From Sphagnum compactum (taxonomy: Eukaryota > Bryophyta > Sphagnopsida > Sphagnales): a stretch of DNA of 64,000 bases. Below, piece after piece: positions 22,954 through 34,292 of the stretch. Under the pieces are notes generated by a model, which ran no database searches, had not been told where the DNA came from, and saw nothing but the letters and a program-made list of their open reading frames with translations. The DNA is taken from contig OZ234497.1 of NCBI GenBank assembly GCA_965153455.1, positions 5,456,001 to 5,520,000 on the forward strand, in the 5' to 3' direction. The translations under genes were made by a program, and so were the position numbers. Position 1 is the stretch's first letter. Every line of letters begins with the position of its first letter.

Positions 22954-25918
22954 ATGGCGACGATGATGGGAAGTACGGTGCTGCATTTGCCGTCCGGACC
23001 GACGGGGGTTGTCGGGAAGCTGCACCCGACTGTGCTCTTCAACATCTGCGATTCCTTCATCCGTCGCAACGATCAGCAGGAGCGCGTCATCGGCACGCTG
23101 CTAGGATCGCTCTCTTCCGATGGCACCGTTGAGATCCGCAACTCTTACGCTGTTCCTCACAACGAATCCTTGGACCAGGTTCTCTCTCCCCCCCGCCCCC
23201 CTCCCTCTCTCTCTCTCTCTCTCGACACATCTCTCTCTCTCTCTTTCTCTCTCATGACCTTCCCTTTCTCTTATTGAGCGATGTTTTTGTTTTGATCTCT
23301 CTCTGCAAAAGAATCCATGAGCTTTTGCTTTCTGTGCCTTCTTCTCTGCTGAGGTTTGCTGCAAAGCTTTCTGTCTGGACTTGCTTCTCTGCTGAGGTTC
23401 TGTGCAAAGGCTTAAGTACTTGTTTCTGTTCTGAGGTTTTGCATAGCTTTCTGTACCCTCCTTCTTCTCTGCTGGGCTTTGCAACTGCTTGTTGACTGAG
23501 GATTGCAAAGGCTTCTCTGCCGAAGTGAGGTTTGCAAAGGCTTTCTTCAGTACTTAGCTTCTCTCCTGAAGTGAGGTTTGCAAAGTCTTTCTTTTGTACT
23601 TATTTTCTCTGCTAAGGTTTTGTTTCCTGAGACTGTCAACAACAGAGTTTGCTGTTGTGTATACAAAGGTGGATCAAAGGTGAAGAAGAACCATCTTTTC
23701 TTACACATCAAATGTGTTGTAGTAGTATCTGAAAACTGTTTTTGTGCAGATTTCTTCTCTGCAATCTCTGAGAGATGTAGAATTTCTTAACACACATTTG
23801 TCACTCTCTCATTCATGCCTCAAGGTGGTAGCTTGAAGAAAGAATTGGACTGGATTGCTTCTCTGAGGATCAATTCATCATGTTTTGAAGCTTTCGCACT
23901 ATGGTTTTGCAAATTTGCAGGTGGCAGTGGACATTGACTACCATCGCACCATGTTTGAGCTGCATCAGCGTGTCAACTCCAAAGAAGTCATTATTGGCTG
24001 GTATGCATTTCATTTTTTGTGTCTTTGGTGCCAGCTCTAACCAGCTGATGAATGGATGGGTTTGAAGGTTTTTCTATGGTGTCACTGCTTTTAACTGTCA
24101 TTAATTGCGTTCCTTTTGTGTTTTCTTGTGATCAAGGGCTGACTGTCAAGTTCTTCTCAGTATAGTTGGAGATCTCCCTTTCTTCTTATGGTTTCAGAAT
24201 TTTCTGGCGGAAGATGGAGTTGTGTTTCCACATCTGATTTCTTCTGTATGATTTCATGCTTGTGTATTTTCAGCATCTTCAGGCCGATTACTGATGAGAT
24301 AAGAAGATTTCCAATCAGGTGGTTTGCTGGTTGTTTTGCAGGTATTCAACAGGTTCTGGTGTAAGTGCAAGTGATGCACTGATCCAAGAATTTTATGGAA
24401 GAGAAGTTCAAAATCCAATTCACTTGACTGTGGACACAGCCTTTACAGATGACCAAGCAAACATCAAGGCATATGTCTCAACCCCTCTTACTCTTGGGGA
24501 TCGGCCACTTGCAGCCCAATTTCATGAAATCCAGCTTGACTTGCGGATGGTTGAGGCTGAAAGAGTGGGATGTATGTTTTCCTTTCCTCCTGTTCCTGGA
24601 TTTCACTCACAGATGTCCATAATTTCTTTTTGAGTCTTGTAAATTGCAATTCAAAGGTAGCATTGGTGCTGAGTTTGTGCAAAATTTCTTGACTAGGCCA
24701 AGCACTGTCGATGTGCGCTGCTTTTTAGGACAAGGTATTAGTTTCGGGTGATGGAAAATGGAATCTTATGTGATGGAAAGAGGGGGAAAATATAGAGGGA
24801 GGATGGTGATAAGTTCTGTGCAGGTTGTCAGGAGGATGATCTGTCTGAGTCCTTTTGAGTGTTTTTTGTTGCTGGCAAATTTGCTTAAAAGTATATGGGC
24901 TTGGTATTATTGTCAGTTGATGTGCTGAAGAAGACAGTTGTGGACAAGCTGCCAAATGATCTGGAAGGACTGGAAGGAACAATAGAGCGGCTGCAAGACA
25001 TGATTGAGACTGTCTCGAGATATGTTGATGATGTGATTGTAAGTTCCTGAGAGAAAACCATGTCATCTCACTTTCTTCCTGCCCTTGTGCAACCTCATAT
25101 GCCTCTTGAGTGCTAGCCAACATCATGATTAAGTCTTCCCATTTCTTCTGAAATGTGACGCAAACTTTGATTAAGACATCTTCCGCGTCATCAATATATT
25201 TATGAGGATACTCACTAACTTGTCCAGTTTTCTCATGATAGGCACTGTGCACTGGCCTAACAGGTCCTTTATGTTGTGTACAGGAGGGCCGATTGCCACC
25301 AGATAATGCAATTGGCAGGTATCTGGCTGACACAATTGCATCAGTTCCCAGGGTCAACTCTGATGCCTTTGACAAACTCTTCAATGACAGTGTACAGGTA
25401 TGCTTCTTTCCTTGAAGCTGCCTTGCTTTGCACCTGCTTTACAAATCTGTAGATCCTGTGATACCTTCTCTGCAACTTGTTTATCCGCCGGTTACCTCAT
25501 CTCTTCCAGCTGATTTCATTATAGCTTGCAGTTTCACAGATCATCTTATCATTTCATGTGTGCACATCAAGTTTTAGGTTTAAGATGAGAGAAAGCTAGT
25601 CACCCCATTGAAAACCCACTGCATTATTTATTTGTTTCAACCAATCTGGTCTTCAGATCACATAATTCCAAAACTGCAACAGTAGTATCACTCCCCCAGC
25701 AGAGATAGCAGCAAGAAATGAGGCTTGAGCAACTGGTTGATAAAAGCAGGGCAAGCATACATGACAGTATGATGACATATCTGATTTGAACTCCATTGTT
25801 GCGGTGTGTCTTGTGAATTTTTTTGCAGGATGTATTGTTGGTATTGTATCTGGCAAATTTGACACGCACACAGCTCACATTGGCTGAAAAGCTTAACACT
25901 GCAGCTCAAATAGTGTAG
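22954..25918 (+). CDS. EIF3F: Eukaryotic translation initiation factor 3 subunit F (eIF3f)
   Basis: This is an MPN-domain subunit of the cytoplasmic eIF3 complex that helps assemble the 43S pre-initiation complex. Six exons: 22954-23178, 23921-24000, 24342-24571, 24917-25038, 25284-25397, 25829-25918; 861 nt, 286 residues, close to the 293 recalled for Arabidopsis. The MPN core includes ERVIGTLLGSLSSDGTVEIR, NSYAVPHNES, VAVDIDYHRTM, NSKEVIIGWYSTGSGVS and NPIHLTVDTAFTDD. The C-terminal helices read DVLKKTVVDKLPNDLEG, then TRTQLTLAEKLNTAAQIV and stop. The metal-binding HxH and SxxSD of active JAMM proteases are absent, as expected for eIF3f. I chose the first ATG after the in-frame GTG at 22942. 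A second and third ATG follow within five codons. All introns are GT-AG. Intron 1 opens with a long CT run. Confidence 0.95.
23186..23264. repeat. (CT)n-rich tract at the start of eIF3f intron 1
   Basis: Polypyrimidine CTCTCTCT runs with C-tracts begin about 8 bp after the exon 1 donor. The rest of the 742-bp intron holds diverged copies of a TTCTCTGCTGAGGTTTGCAA-like unit between about 23,340 and 23,620. Confidence 0.8.
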
Positions 25919-26600
25919 CTCTTGACAACAGTTCTTTGGACTTGGAGATGATATCTGAAACTTCAAAAAATGGATTACGTGATAGGTGGTTGTAACAGTT
26001 GTTTCCCAATTTTCACAGCTTTTGGAAATCTGAGAGAATTTAGTAAGAGCAGGCTGTTGTAATGTAAGATGAGTATGACTTCCCATCTGAGATTTTTTTT
26101 TCTAAGTCCTTATTTGCTCAAAGAGAACTTCATTGATGTAGTCACATTTTGTTTAGGATTCTTGATCTCTAGGCTCATCTTTTTTATATGATAAGTGTTT
26201 TTCAATTACTGTTGAGCTGTCATTTGGGTTTTTAAGTACCATGCATAATTAATGGAGAATCTCTCCTGGTCCATATTGAACTAGTATCAACTAACCTTTT
26301 CAAAGTTGAAGGTTTTGAGCTCTGCTAACCATGTTATTTAGGTCCTGTGAAGCATTGAAATCAGGGAAAAACTGAAGAACTGTCATTCAATCAAGCATCA
26401 AACAACTGGTGAACAACCATGTTGTCATCCTTCAAAGCACTTGCACAGGTGGTGAATTCAGCGACTTACTCCCAAGCAAGAAAACACCCAGGTTTTTTCA
26501 AGCCCACAAAGGAAGCATTAATATCCTTCTAATATATCAGAATTATCCATAGAGTCCTTTAAACTTAATATATAAACTTGTGTTTTGGCAATACATGGGC
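25919..26600. other. 3' flank of eIF3f, no gene
   Basis: This includes the eIF3f 3' UTR. I find no canonical AATAAA within 300 bp of the stop, which is usual in plants. There is no frame of interest beyond. Confidence 0.5.
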
Positions 26601-26604
26601 CAAT

Positions 26605-26815
26605 TTGCAATGAAGCATTGCAATTTGGAGGCTTTCTAGCAAGGTCTCCTTTGTAATTTGTAGGTTTTCATTGCATTTTGGAGGGTTTTTGGCAAGGTCT
26701 AGTGGGGGGGAAAGAGTGTGTGTGTGAATCTTTGTGATTTGAACATGTCCCAACAAGGTCTACAATTTGGAGGGTTTCATTATCTTTTGAGGTTTTCCAA
26801 CAAGGTCCAATGATG
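26605..26815. repeat. Imperfect repeats of TTTGGAGGGTTTT / CAAGGTCT
   Basis: About four diverged units of CATTGCAATTTGGAGG, a short T-rich stretch and GCAAGGTCT recur between 26,610 and 26,810, with a (GT)n run between the third and fourth. Confidence 0.6.
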
Positions 26816-27785
26816 TGCGTGTGTGTGTATGTGCAATTTTGCTGATTCCATTCAATTTTTGTTCTATTATCTTGTTATGTTTTCGGAAATTTGTGTGTGC
26901 AACGATTGTGTTGCAATGTGAAGGTGATTTTTGTGCATTGTATAACATGTGATTTGGAGGCGAGAGAATGTGTGCAATGTCTCAACTTTAAAAGTTTTGT
27001 GTCTTTATGTTTAGTTTTTCATCGTTCAAAAGTTTGTGTGTTTGGGACAAAAAAAGTTCATGCTAAGTTTTGAACGTTGGTCCTTTATTCAAATGAGTGT
27101 AAAGATATTTCAAAATTCAACATGAGAGAGCAAAGCTCAAAGACATGTGACTTTAAAAATAACTCTTATTATGTACGTCTCCATGAAGGTTATTCATTCA
27201 AATGAGAAGTTTTTGAAATTCCCAAAGTCACATTGTCAAATTTGGGATGTTTTGGTGTCCCACAATTTTCGTAGCCTCGTAAGCCCTTGGCAAAATGATC
27301 AAATTGAACATATGAGTTGATTTTTTTTAATAACCTTTGTCGACTATGCACAACAACACATTTTGGGTTTTGCGACTAGCCTTTACAACTACATACTAGT
27401 TAGAAATGACATATGTGACTAGTGACTAGTGAGTTACTAAACCCATGTCGTTTTACTCATTTAGTCGCAAGGGACATTTAGTTACAAAGCCCGGTCATTT
27501 GAATGATTATCAAGGTTTTGATTTGGACATGATTTATCCCTTCAAATTGTGTTTTAAATAGGTAGTTAAAATGATTTTTGACAATTTGTTTTTTATGTTT
27601 CAAATTATCACAACTCTTGCGAAACATCTTTATTTTGGGTATGTAAATCAAACATGTGGTAATTGTTGTTTTTGACATCTTTCCATCAACTTTGGGAAAA
27701 ATTCACTCAAATATTTAAAATCGTATTTTGAACATCTTAAACTCGTGTGCAATATCAACTTGGAAACTTGAAAAAGGTAAGAGTT
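26816..27785. other. Intergenic, nothing recognised
   Basis: AT-rich sequence with short GT runs. An inverted pair GCGACTAGCC near 27,378 and TTTAGTCGCAAG near 27,459 is too short to call an element. Confidence 0.4.
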
Positions 27786-28410
27786 TCCTTGGGTGGTACT
27801 ACTAGGAATCGTCACACTTTGATTTCTTAGATCCATCAAATTTTGAAAAATCATAAGCAACATTTAAATAAATATTTTCATACTTTTTTTTAATAAGTAC
27901 ATTTATTAGGTTTCATAGATTTTGAAATTTTAATAATATTAAAAATATTATGTATTTGAATTTTTTTAATCATTACATTTTAAAAAAGTTTGAAGAATGT
28001 AACGTTGGTTTCTTTCCTTAAACATTTTAGTGAAGAACAAAAATTTGAAACATAAATTGAGAAATATTTTAGGAACATTTTTTATGGTAATTTTTGGAAA
28101 TCATTATATTTTTAGGTTTTTATTAGGAAATTAATTGAATAAGTATAATTTAGTTATGAATTTTCAAAGTTAAGGCTATCAATTTATGAAGGGGCCATTT
28201 TAATTAAGAATACACATTTTAACAATTTAAAAAATAATAATTCCAAAATAAACTTCAAGCCATATATTAGTGCATGCAATTGGTAAACATGAGAGAAAAA
28301 AAATTATAATTGTGAAAACATTTAAAGTAAAGGACCCAGGAAAATTATTTGATTATTTTCAGTTCCTTTTTCATTCCTTGAGGTGGTTCCTAGTGGTACC
28401 ACCCAAGGAT
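27784..28410. repeat. Inverted-repeat pair about 600 bp apart, possible DNA element
   Basis: CCTTGGGTGGTACTACTAGG at about 27,787-27,806 and its near-complement CCTAGTGGTACCACCCAAGG at about 28,388-28,407 are inverted. About 23 of 27 positions match over the extended pair. There is no coding capacity between them. It could be a non-autonomous element. No target duplication is evident. Confidence 0.45.
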
Positions 28411-28687
28411 AATGTTTCCTTTGATTTTTCATATTTCTTTTGTTTCAATGATCCTTTGCTTTTGCTGAATTTCATGTTTCCTTTTAGCATTTTTGTATGT
28501 TTTACGTTTGAATTGTTTATGCGCCCAAGGATAAGGTTGTGATATCTTTATGCTTTTTATTTTAACAATCCCCTTTGTTCAAATGAGTGTGTCAATCCTT
28601 TTATCCTTCACCAAGTCATGGGTTTGTTTTCAATTGAATTTTCAAGGTTGCTTTAACTTTGGTCACAAGCTCAAAACTAGGGTGACA

Positions 28688-29455
28688 ATACCGTAGTGCC
28701 ACGAAAGGTTCGGGCAGGCTGTAACAATCAATTTAATTAATCTTGAGGAATTTTTTTGGAAAAGGTCCATCAGTGCTGCAGGAAATGCATTGTTTTCAAG
28801 GGAAAGGTCCAGTAATCTGCCAAAAAGGTCCATTACAGGTCCAAGCCAATTTCCTTTTTTTTTTTGTTTTGATGTTGCAAGCACACATGTGCATTCTGAG
28901 CATACAGGCATTTATCTGCACTCTGCATTGATCTGCATTGCACGGTAAGGAAGAACCTGTGCACAAGTCACAGCTTGTGGAATGGCGTCATGATGACATT
29001 CTTGTTACATTTGCCTCACAAAAGATGACACTGATCGTAACGACTCCAGACCACCAGGTGCATTGCACCATGCTAAACGGGATGGGAGCAACCAGAGGTC
29101 TCTTTGCAGAACCTTCTGCCTTTGCCTTCTGATCGGCTGCTGCAGATCTGGCTTCCCTCTCCTGAGGGGTCAGCTGTCTGAAGAAGCTGCTAATGCTGGG
29201 TTGGCTTTGGAAAGACATTTTGTGGGCCTGCCAGGCCTTGCTGATCAGTACAAGGTCGACCCCCCCCCCCCGAAAACGAAGCAAAAAAGGTTCGTTACAC
29301 GCGCGACAGCGCGAAACTTTTTTTGACGCCAAAAGGTCCGGTTTTGGGGGAAAACGTTCGTTACAGAAGTCCAAAAGTCATTTATTTGCCCAATAAAGGA
29401 TCGTTTCGGCCTCCAGCCCGAATTCATTGACGAACCTTTCGTGGCACTACGGTAT
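28688..29455. mobile_element. Non-autonomous DNA transposon with perfect 25-bp terminal inverted repeats
   Basis: The ends 28688-28712 and 29431-29455 are exact reverse complements (ATACCGTAGTGCCACGAAAG then GTTCG). If the duplicated TA is the target site, the element proper is CCGTAG...CTACGG (28,691-29,452) with a TA duplication, as in Tc1/mariner-like insertions. Other superfamilies remain possible. The 760-bp interior is GC-richer than its surroundings, has a C12 tract near 29,261 and CG-rich stretches, and encodes no transposase. A minus-strand frame inside is listed separately. Confidence 0.75.
28988..29218 (-). CDS. Possible captured gene fragment with PCNA-interacting-peptide motif
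   Basis: From the ATG at 29218 a 76-residue frame begins MSFQSQPSISSFFRQLTPQE. Residues 6-13 (QPSISSFF) match the PIP-box consensus Q-x-x-[ILM]-x-x-[FY]-[FY], at the N-terminal position typical of replication and repair proteins. An Ala/Lys/Glu-rich helical stretch follows, then the frame becomes unremarkable. The frame is open further upstream, so the start is a guess. It lies wholly inside the inverted-repeat element. I do not recognise the parent protein, and chance is not excluded for so short a motif. Confidence 0.35.
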   Translation of the reverse strand: MSFQSQPSISSFFRQLTPQEREARSAAADQKAKAEGSAKRPLVAPIPFSMVQCTWWSGVVTISVIFCEANVTRMSS

Positions 29456-29899
29456 ATGACTTCACAATTGGCATTTGTGTTTATATTTAAAGGAGATTCA
29501 TCCATATTTCAAAAAGGTTGAAAAAAGGTTTGTATTTATATTCACCCATGTGTAGAAAAGTTCAAATAAATTTCTCATTAACATTTTTCACTATCCATTT
29601 TACAAATGAAATATGAAAACATAAGAAAATAATAATATTTTATCATCATTGGTAGTGTGTAACAATGTAGAGCCTAGATAAATAATTCAAAGTTCAATTA
29701 CCACCATTCAACTACACATGGTTTTTAAAGAAATTTATCATTTAAATGCTATTTGAATCTAATGAACATCATGAAACACTTTAACAATGAAGTTTTTAAA
29801 AACTTTTCGTGTAATTTGGATTAATGTGTGTTGTAAAACCATTTAATTTTAATATAACCAAACTATTATTTATTTTCATAGGTTTACCACTGTGCAATC

Positions 29900-29930
<31 letters not shown>

Positions 29931-32869
29931 GACATAAAATTGTCCTTGTTTTGGTTTCATATGTATATTTAAAACATTAATGTTTGTGTGTGTCGGTTAG
30001 CCTACCTCTTTCAAACCTAACTACTTAACCCTTCTCCCTTGCCCATTGTGGAGCCATGAAAAGGCATAACATAATTTTGAGATTTGGAATAAAAAATGAT
30101 AAACTATTGAAACCATATGATAATAGAGAAGCAAAAATTAGGAGGTGGGTGTGGGATTTTGTTCAATTTGGAACCTTCACATTGGGGCCAAAAGCATTAG
30201 ATGTGTACATTAAAAATAGAATGTCACATTATGCCACATGGGTGAATTTGAATTAATAGGAACAACATATGAGGTAACCACTATTTAAGTTTACATTATT
30301 GGTTCCATATATCATGAATATTTAATAAAACTATACAAAAATGTTTTTATATATCAATGTAACATTTTGATTAATTTGAAAATAATCTAATGAGCATAAA
30401 GTACCCAAAATATTGTTAAAGCATTGTAACCAATGTTTAAAAGCATATTTTCAACATTATTTCAAAAATATTTGGCCAATCTTAGGTTTTCACATTAGCG
30501 TGTTAAATTTATAAAAATCCCCAAAATGATTCAAAAGGTGCATTGTTGGCTCTTATTGGTTTGAATTTACCCATCTATGATAGAAATGGTTTTTGATTGT
30601 TGAATTATTAATGTCATTTTCTATGGGCAAGTTTCTATAACATTTCATTCCACCAAGGATGAATATCACATTGTGTTTATAATATTATTGTATTTATCAA
30701 ATCTTATTTTGCATCTTGTTTATGTTTAAGAATTCCATGTGTTGTTTGTAATAACATAATAAATTCAGTTTTTTAAATTCGTAAAGTCATCAAGAGAATG
30801 CAAAACACAAAATAACACAAAAACACAAAGTGTGGAATGCAACATGAATATTAAACAACATAAAATTTAGAAATTTTTTTTTAATGACAAATTTGATTAT
30901 ATAATTTCTCAAATTGTCAAAACATGATGGCTATCTATATTAATTGAAGTGAAATTTTGATAAAATATTGTAAGATTCAAGGAACAAATGAAAATATATT
31001 AATATTTCGACCTTATGTTAAATTGATATCATTGATAGCGTGGAGCCCAAGTTGTAGCGATAGTGCACTTCATAGGGGAAGTGAGAGAAATAAAATGGTA
31101 TGTGCAAATAAGGTGAATGGTTGACAATGTTATGGGCTATAGAACGAATAGTTGGGTCACCCAACTTCTTGCATAACCTTAGGATTTGGCAAAATCACAT
31201 CCTAACCTTAATAGTTAGGTAAGGTAGGTTTAGGGTTGAAGGTGGTTTTGATAGACAAATTGGAGTGACTTGAGCTTTAACACTTTAATTTTAAATACTT
31301 TAATATAAAGGGTTACTAAGGCCTTTCTTGACGACTTTGAATCACTTTGTTGGAATGATGCAACTTGTTAGAGCTTCATATGTACAACTTTATTGTCCTT
31401 GAAAGGGGGTTTTATTAGAGTATCGTTCTAATTTGTAACCAAAGAAATTGTAGTCCTTCAAATGCAAAGGGCAAATAATCTAATGGATCTTTAAAACCCA
31501 TAGGGAGCAATACTCCAATGAATCTTTCAATCCAAAGGGTTATAAAGATACTCCCCAAAAATTGGTGAATATTTTCATGACCAAGGCCAAGAGAGCCCAA
31601 AGTCTTTTGGAATGTTCTTATGTGTAGGGTAAAGCCCTAGGACCGAGGATTTACAAGAAGAAGGGACCCGCCTAAGGTAAGAGCCAAGGATAGGTCCCGA
31701 ATTCTCGTAGATCCATGACCATGTGAATATTCCCATGACCAAGGTTAAGAGAGCTTAGGATTTTTTTGGGAATGTTTTTAGGACCAAGGATAAGGAGTTT
31801 AGGGTTTTTTTTTTTTTTTTTTTTGGGAATATTACTCTTAACCAAGGGCTTGGGACCTAGGGTTATGGGAACATTCCAGACCATGGGTTATAAGTTAACA
31901 CTTATGGTTAATGGTAATAGCCCTTTTGCTATTACAACATAGCTAAGGCATGGACCATGGGCAGGTTCTTTTTAACACATTGTAGTGGTACAAGAGCAGC
32001 TTCAACACATGTTTGTCAAATAATTAATTGATCATGGTTGAAAACAAAATTATTTTAGAATATTTTAAAATATTCTTTACTTTTTCCTTCACCAAACTGT
32101 TGGTTTTTGAATGAATAAATTATTTTTTTGAAAACTTTAACATCTCTAAAAATAATTCCAATGACGAATAATCAGAATTGATATGTGAAGGATTTTTTTG
32201 AAGTTTTTCATATGATCATCCATGGACCATTCCAAAGACAATATCAAAACTAATTATCTCATTTTGAAGTCTATTTCATATATATATATATATATATAAA
32301 TATTGTTACATATTTTCCTTTGTATATTTTGATTTCTCTTTGGGTTGAAAGAATCTTATTAGTTCACGTTGCAATGATGTCGCAAGAACAATAACTTACA
32401 TAATTCGAAAGATACTTTATAACATGTCAGAATAACTTTCATTGGGTGAAAGTTACTCATCGCCTTGGCCCTCTTTATTGTCCTTTTATAGTGTTACTAT
32501 CATATTTATGTTTTATCATATTGATGTTTTATGTAGGAGAAGGGTTTATTAGTACATCCTTCCAAAATTTTGATCCCTCTTAGCCCACATGGCCTCAAAG
32601 AGATCTTAAATCCAGAAGGTTCCTCATAAACCTTTCTCCTATACGTTTCTTAATAGCTACCTTCATGTTATAACTATCTCACTTTTTCCCCCTATCCACC
32701 AACATGGATATGAAAAAAAAATTAACATGTGTATTTTCATGTCCATGAAATGTATATTAATTTAAATTAAAATTGACTTTGACATAAATAATGATGAATT
32801 ATTCAAAACCAGATGAAAACATAAATTTAAAGAAAAAATAGTTGATCATCGCTAGTAGTGCGTTGTAAG
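29456..32869. other. AT-rich intergenic DNA with simple repeats
   Basis: No gene seen. Microsatellites: (AT)n at 29,900-29,927 and (TA)n at about 32,278-32,301. At 31,560-31,880 a unit of the type GAATATT...CCAAGGTTAAGAGAGC...GGGAATGTT recurs about three times with divergence. A motif TGTAGGGTAAAGCCCTA at 31,623-31,639 matches the inverted ends described at 56,741 and 57,838. Confidence 0.5.
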
Positions 32870-33080
32870 TATTTAGATGTCAAGCTCAACTAGAGCTGAC
32901 ACTCATGATGTGCGTCAGTGATTGTTCTACATCGACTGGCATGCTTAGTGACCGTTCTACATCCACATCGACTGACGTGCGCGCGACGGATCTTCGCCAC
33001 TGTTTTTTGCAGGCCTTGTTGCCTTCTTGGTGTGTGTGTGTTTTGCAAGAGCTCAAGCTCTCCCCCCCCCAATCTTTTCA
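32870..33080 (+). repeat. 5' LTR of the Copia element
   Basis: It aligns end to end with 37,735-37,943. It starts TATTTAGATG where the 3' LTR has TGTTGAGATG, so the terminal TG has decayed to TA. It ends CTTTTCA. At 211 bp it is short for a plant Copia LTR. Confidence 0.9.
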
Positions 33081-33093
33081 TGGTATCAGAGGC
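33081..33093 (+). other. Primer-binding site (initiator Met tRNA)
   Basis: TGGTATCAGAGGC follows the 5' LTR directly and matches the usual complement of the initiator methionine tRNA 3' end. Confidence 0.9.
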
Positions 33094-33377
33094 TGGTACA
33101 GGCTAAGGGCTGAGCAGCAAGCACAAGAAGCAAAGGAGGCGGTACGGCGGCGAGAGGTCATCATCTTTTCCCCCTTCGTGTTCACCACTACACCCGTGTC
33201 GGAGCTCTTCGGGAGGCACCGGCAAACGACATCGGATCGAGGAGCTGTCTTCGCTAAGACAAAGCTGTAGGGATTGTATATTGTCTTTCGGACGGAATTT
33301 TGGGGCTGAAACTACATTTCTGCATCATCTCGACATCTGTTTTGAGTCAGCAGGCGTTCGTGTGCTATTCGGACAAG

Positions 33378-34292
33378 ATGTCAGACGACATCTATCAAAT
33401 TGTTAGTGAGAAGCTTGACAAGAACAACTTCCATGCTTGGAAATTCAGTATGACCAATTTCCTTATGGGAAAAGGATTTTAGGACTATGTGGAAGGTGAG
33501 ACTGAAGACCTTCCAGAGTTGCCTGAGGAGAATGTCACTGTAGTAGAGATAAAGGCATTCAAGGATTGGAACCAGGGTGCACACAAGGTCATGTATTGGT
33601 TGTCTGTCAGTGTTATAGACACTATGATTGGGCACATACACGATGCTCACACTGCAGCAAAAGCATGGCAGATCTTGGTGCAGATGTTCCAGACAAATAC
33701 AAAGGCAAGGAAGCTGCAGCTAAAACAAGAGCTGCACACTGTGGAGAAGAAAAACATGTCTATCAATGAGTATTCATTGAAGATCAAGGGTATTGTTGAA
33801 TCCCTTGCATCTATTAACGTATCTGTGGATGATGATGATTTGGTCAGCGTTTGTCTAAATGGACTTGGAAAGGAATACAAACCTTTCAAGACATCCATAA
33901 TTGTCAGGGAGAATGTTCCCAACTTTCGAGATCTTGTCTCAATGCTGATTGTAGAAGAGAAAACTTTAAATGAAGACTGTTCTACACAAAACAAGAACAA
34001 TGTAGAGCAGCAGGCCTTCTACTCAACTACAGGTAGAAGCAGAGGAAGAGGTCATGGTCAAGGCCAAGGTGGTGGCCGTTTTGGAAATCAGAATTTTGGA
34101 CAGCAACAGTCAAATGACTCACAACAACAACAGTCATACAGAGGTGGTGGAAGAGGCCAGTCTCAAGGCAAGGGGGGGCAAAGAGGACGTGGCAATTGGA
34201 ACAAACAATAATCTGGATCAGATTCTAGAAACTGTCATTATTGTGGCAAACCAGGCCATTGGGCCAGAGAATGTAGAAAGAAGGAAAGTGAC
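33378..34292 (+). pseudogene. gag: Copia gag with zinc knuckle, two in-frame stops
   Basis: It starts MSDDIYQIVSEKLDKNNFHA. A TAG at 33480-33482 sits where Copia gags usually have Trp (GKGF-stop-DYVEGE). The frame then runs through the gag core (ARKLQLKQELHTVEKKNMSI), a Gly/Gln/Arg-rich tail, a TAA at 34209-34211, and the CCHC knuckle CHYCGKPGHWAREC (about 34,242-34,283). The frame continues unbroken into protease, so gag-pol was a single polyprotein. Confidence 0.9.
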
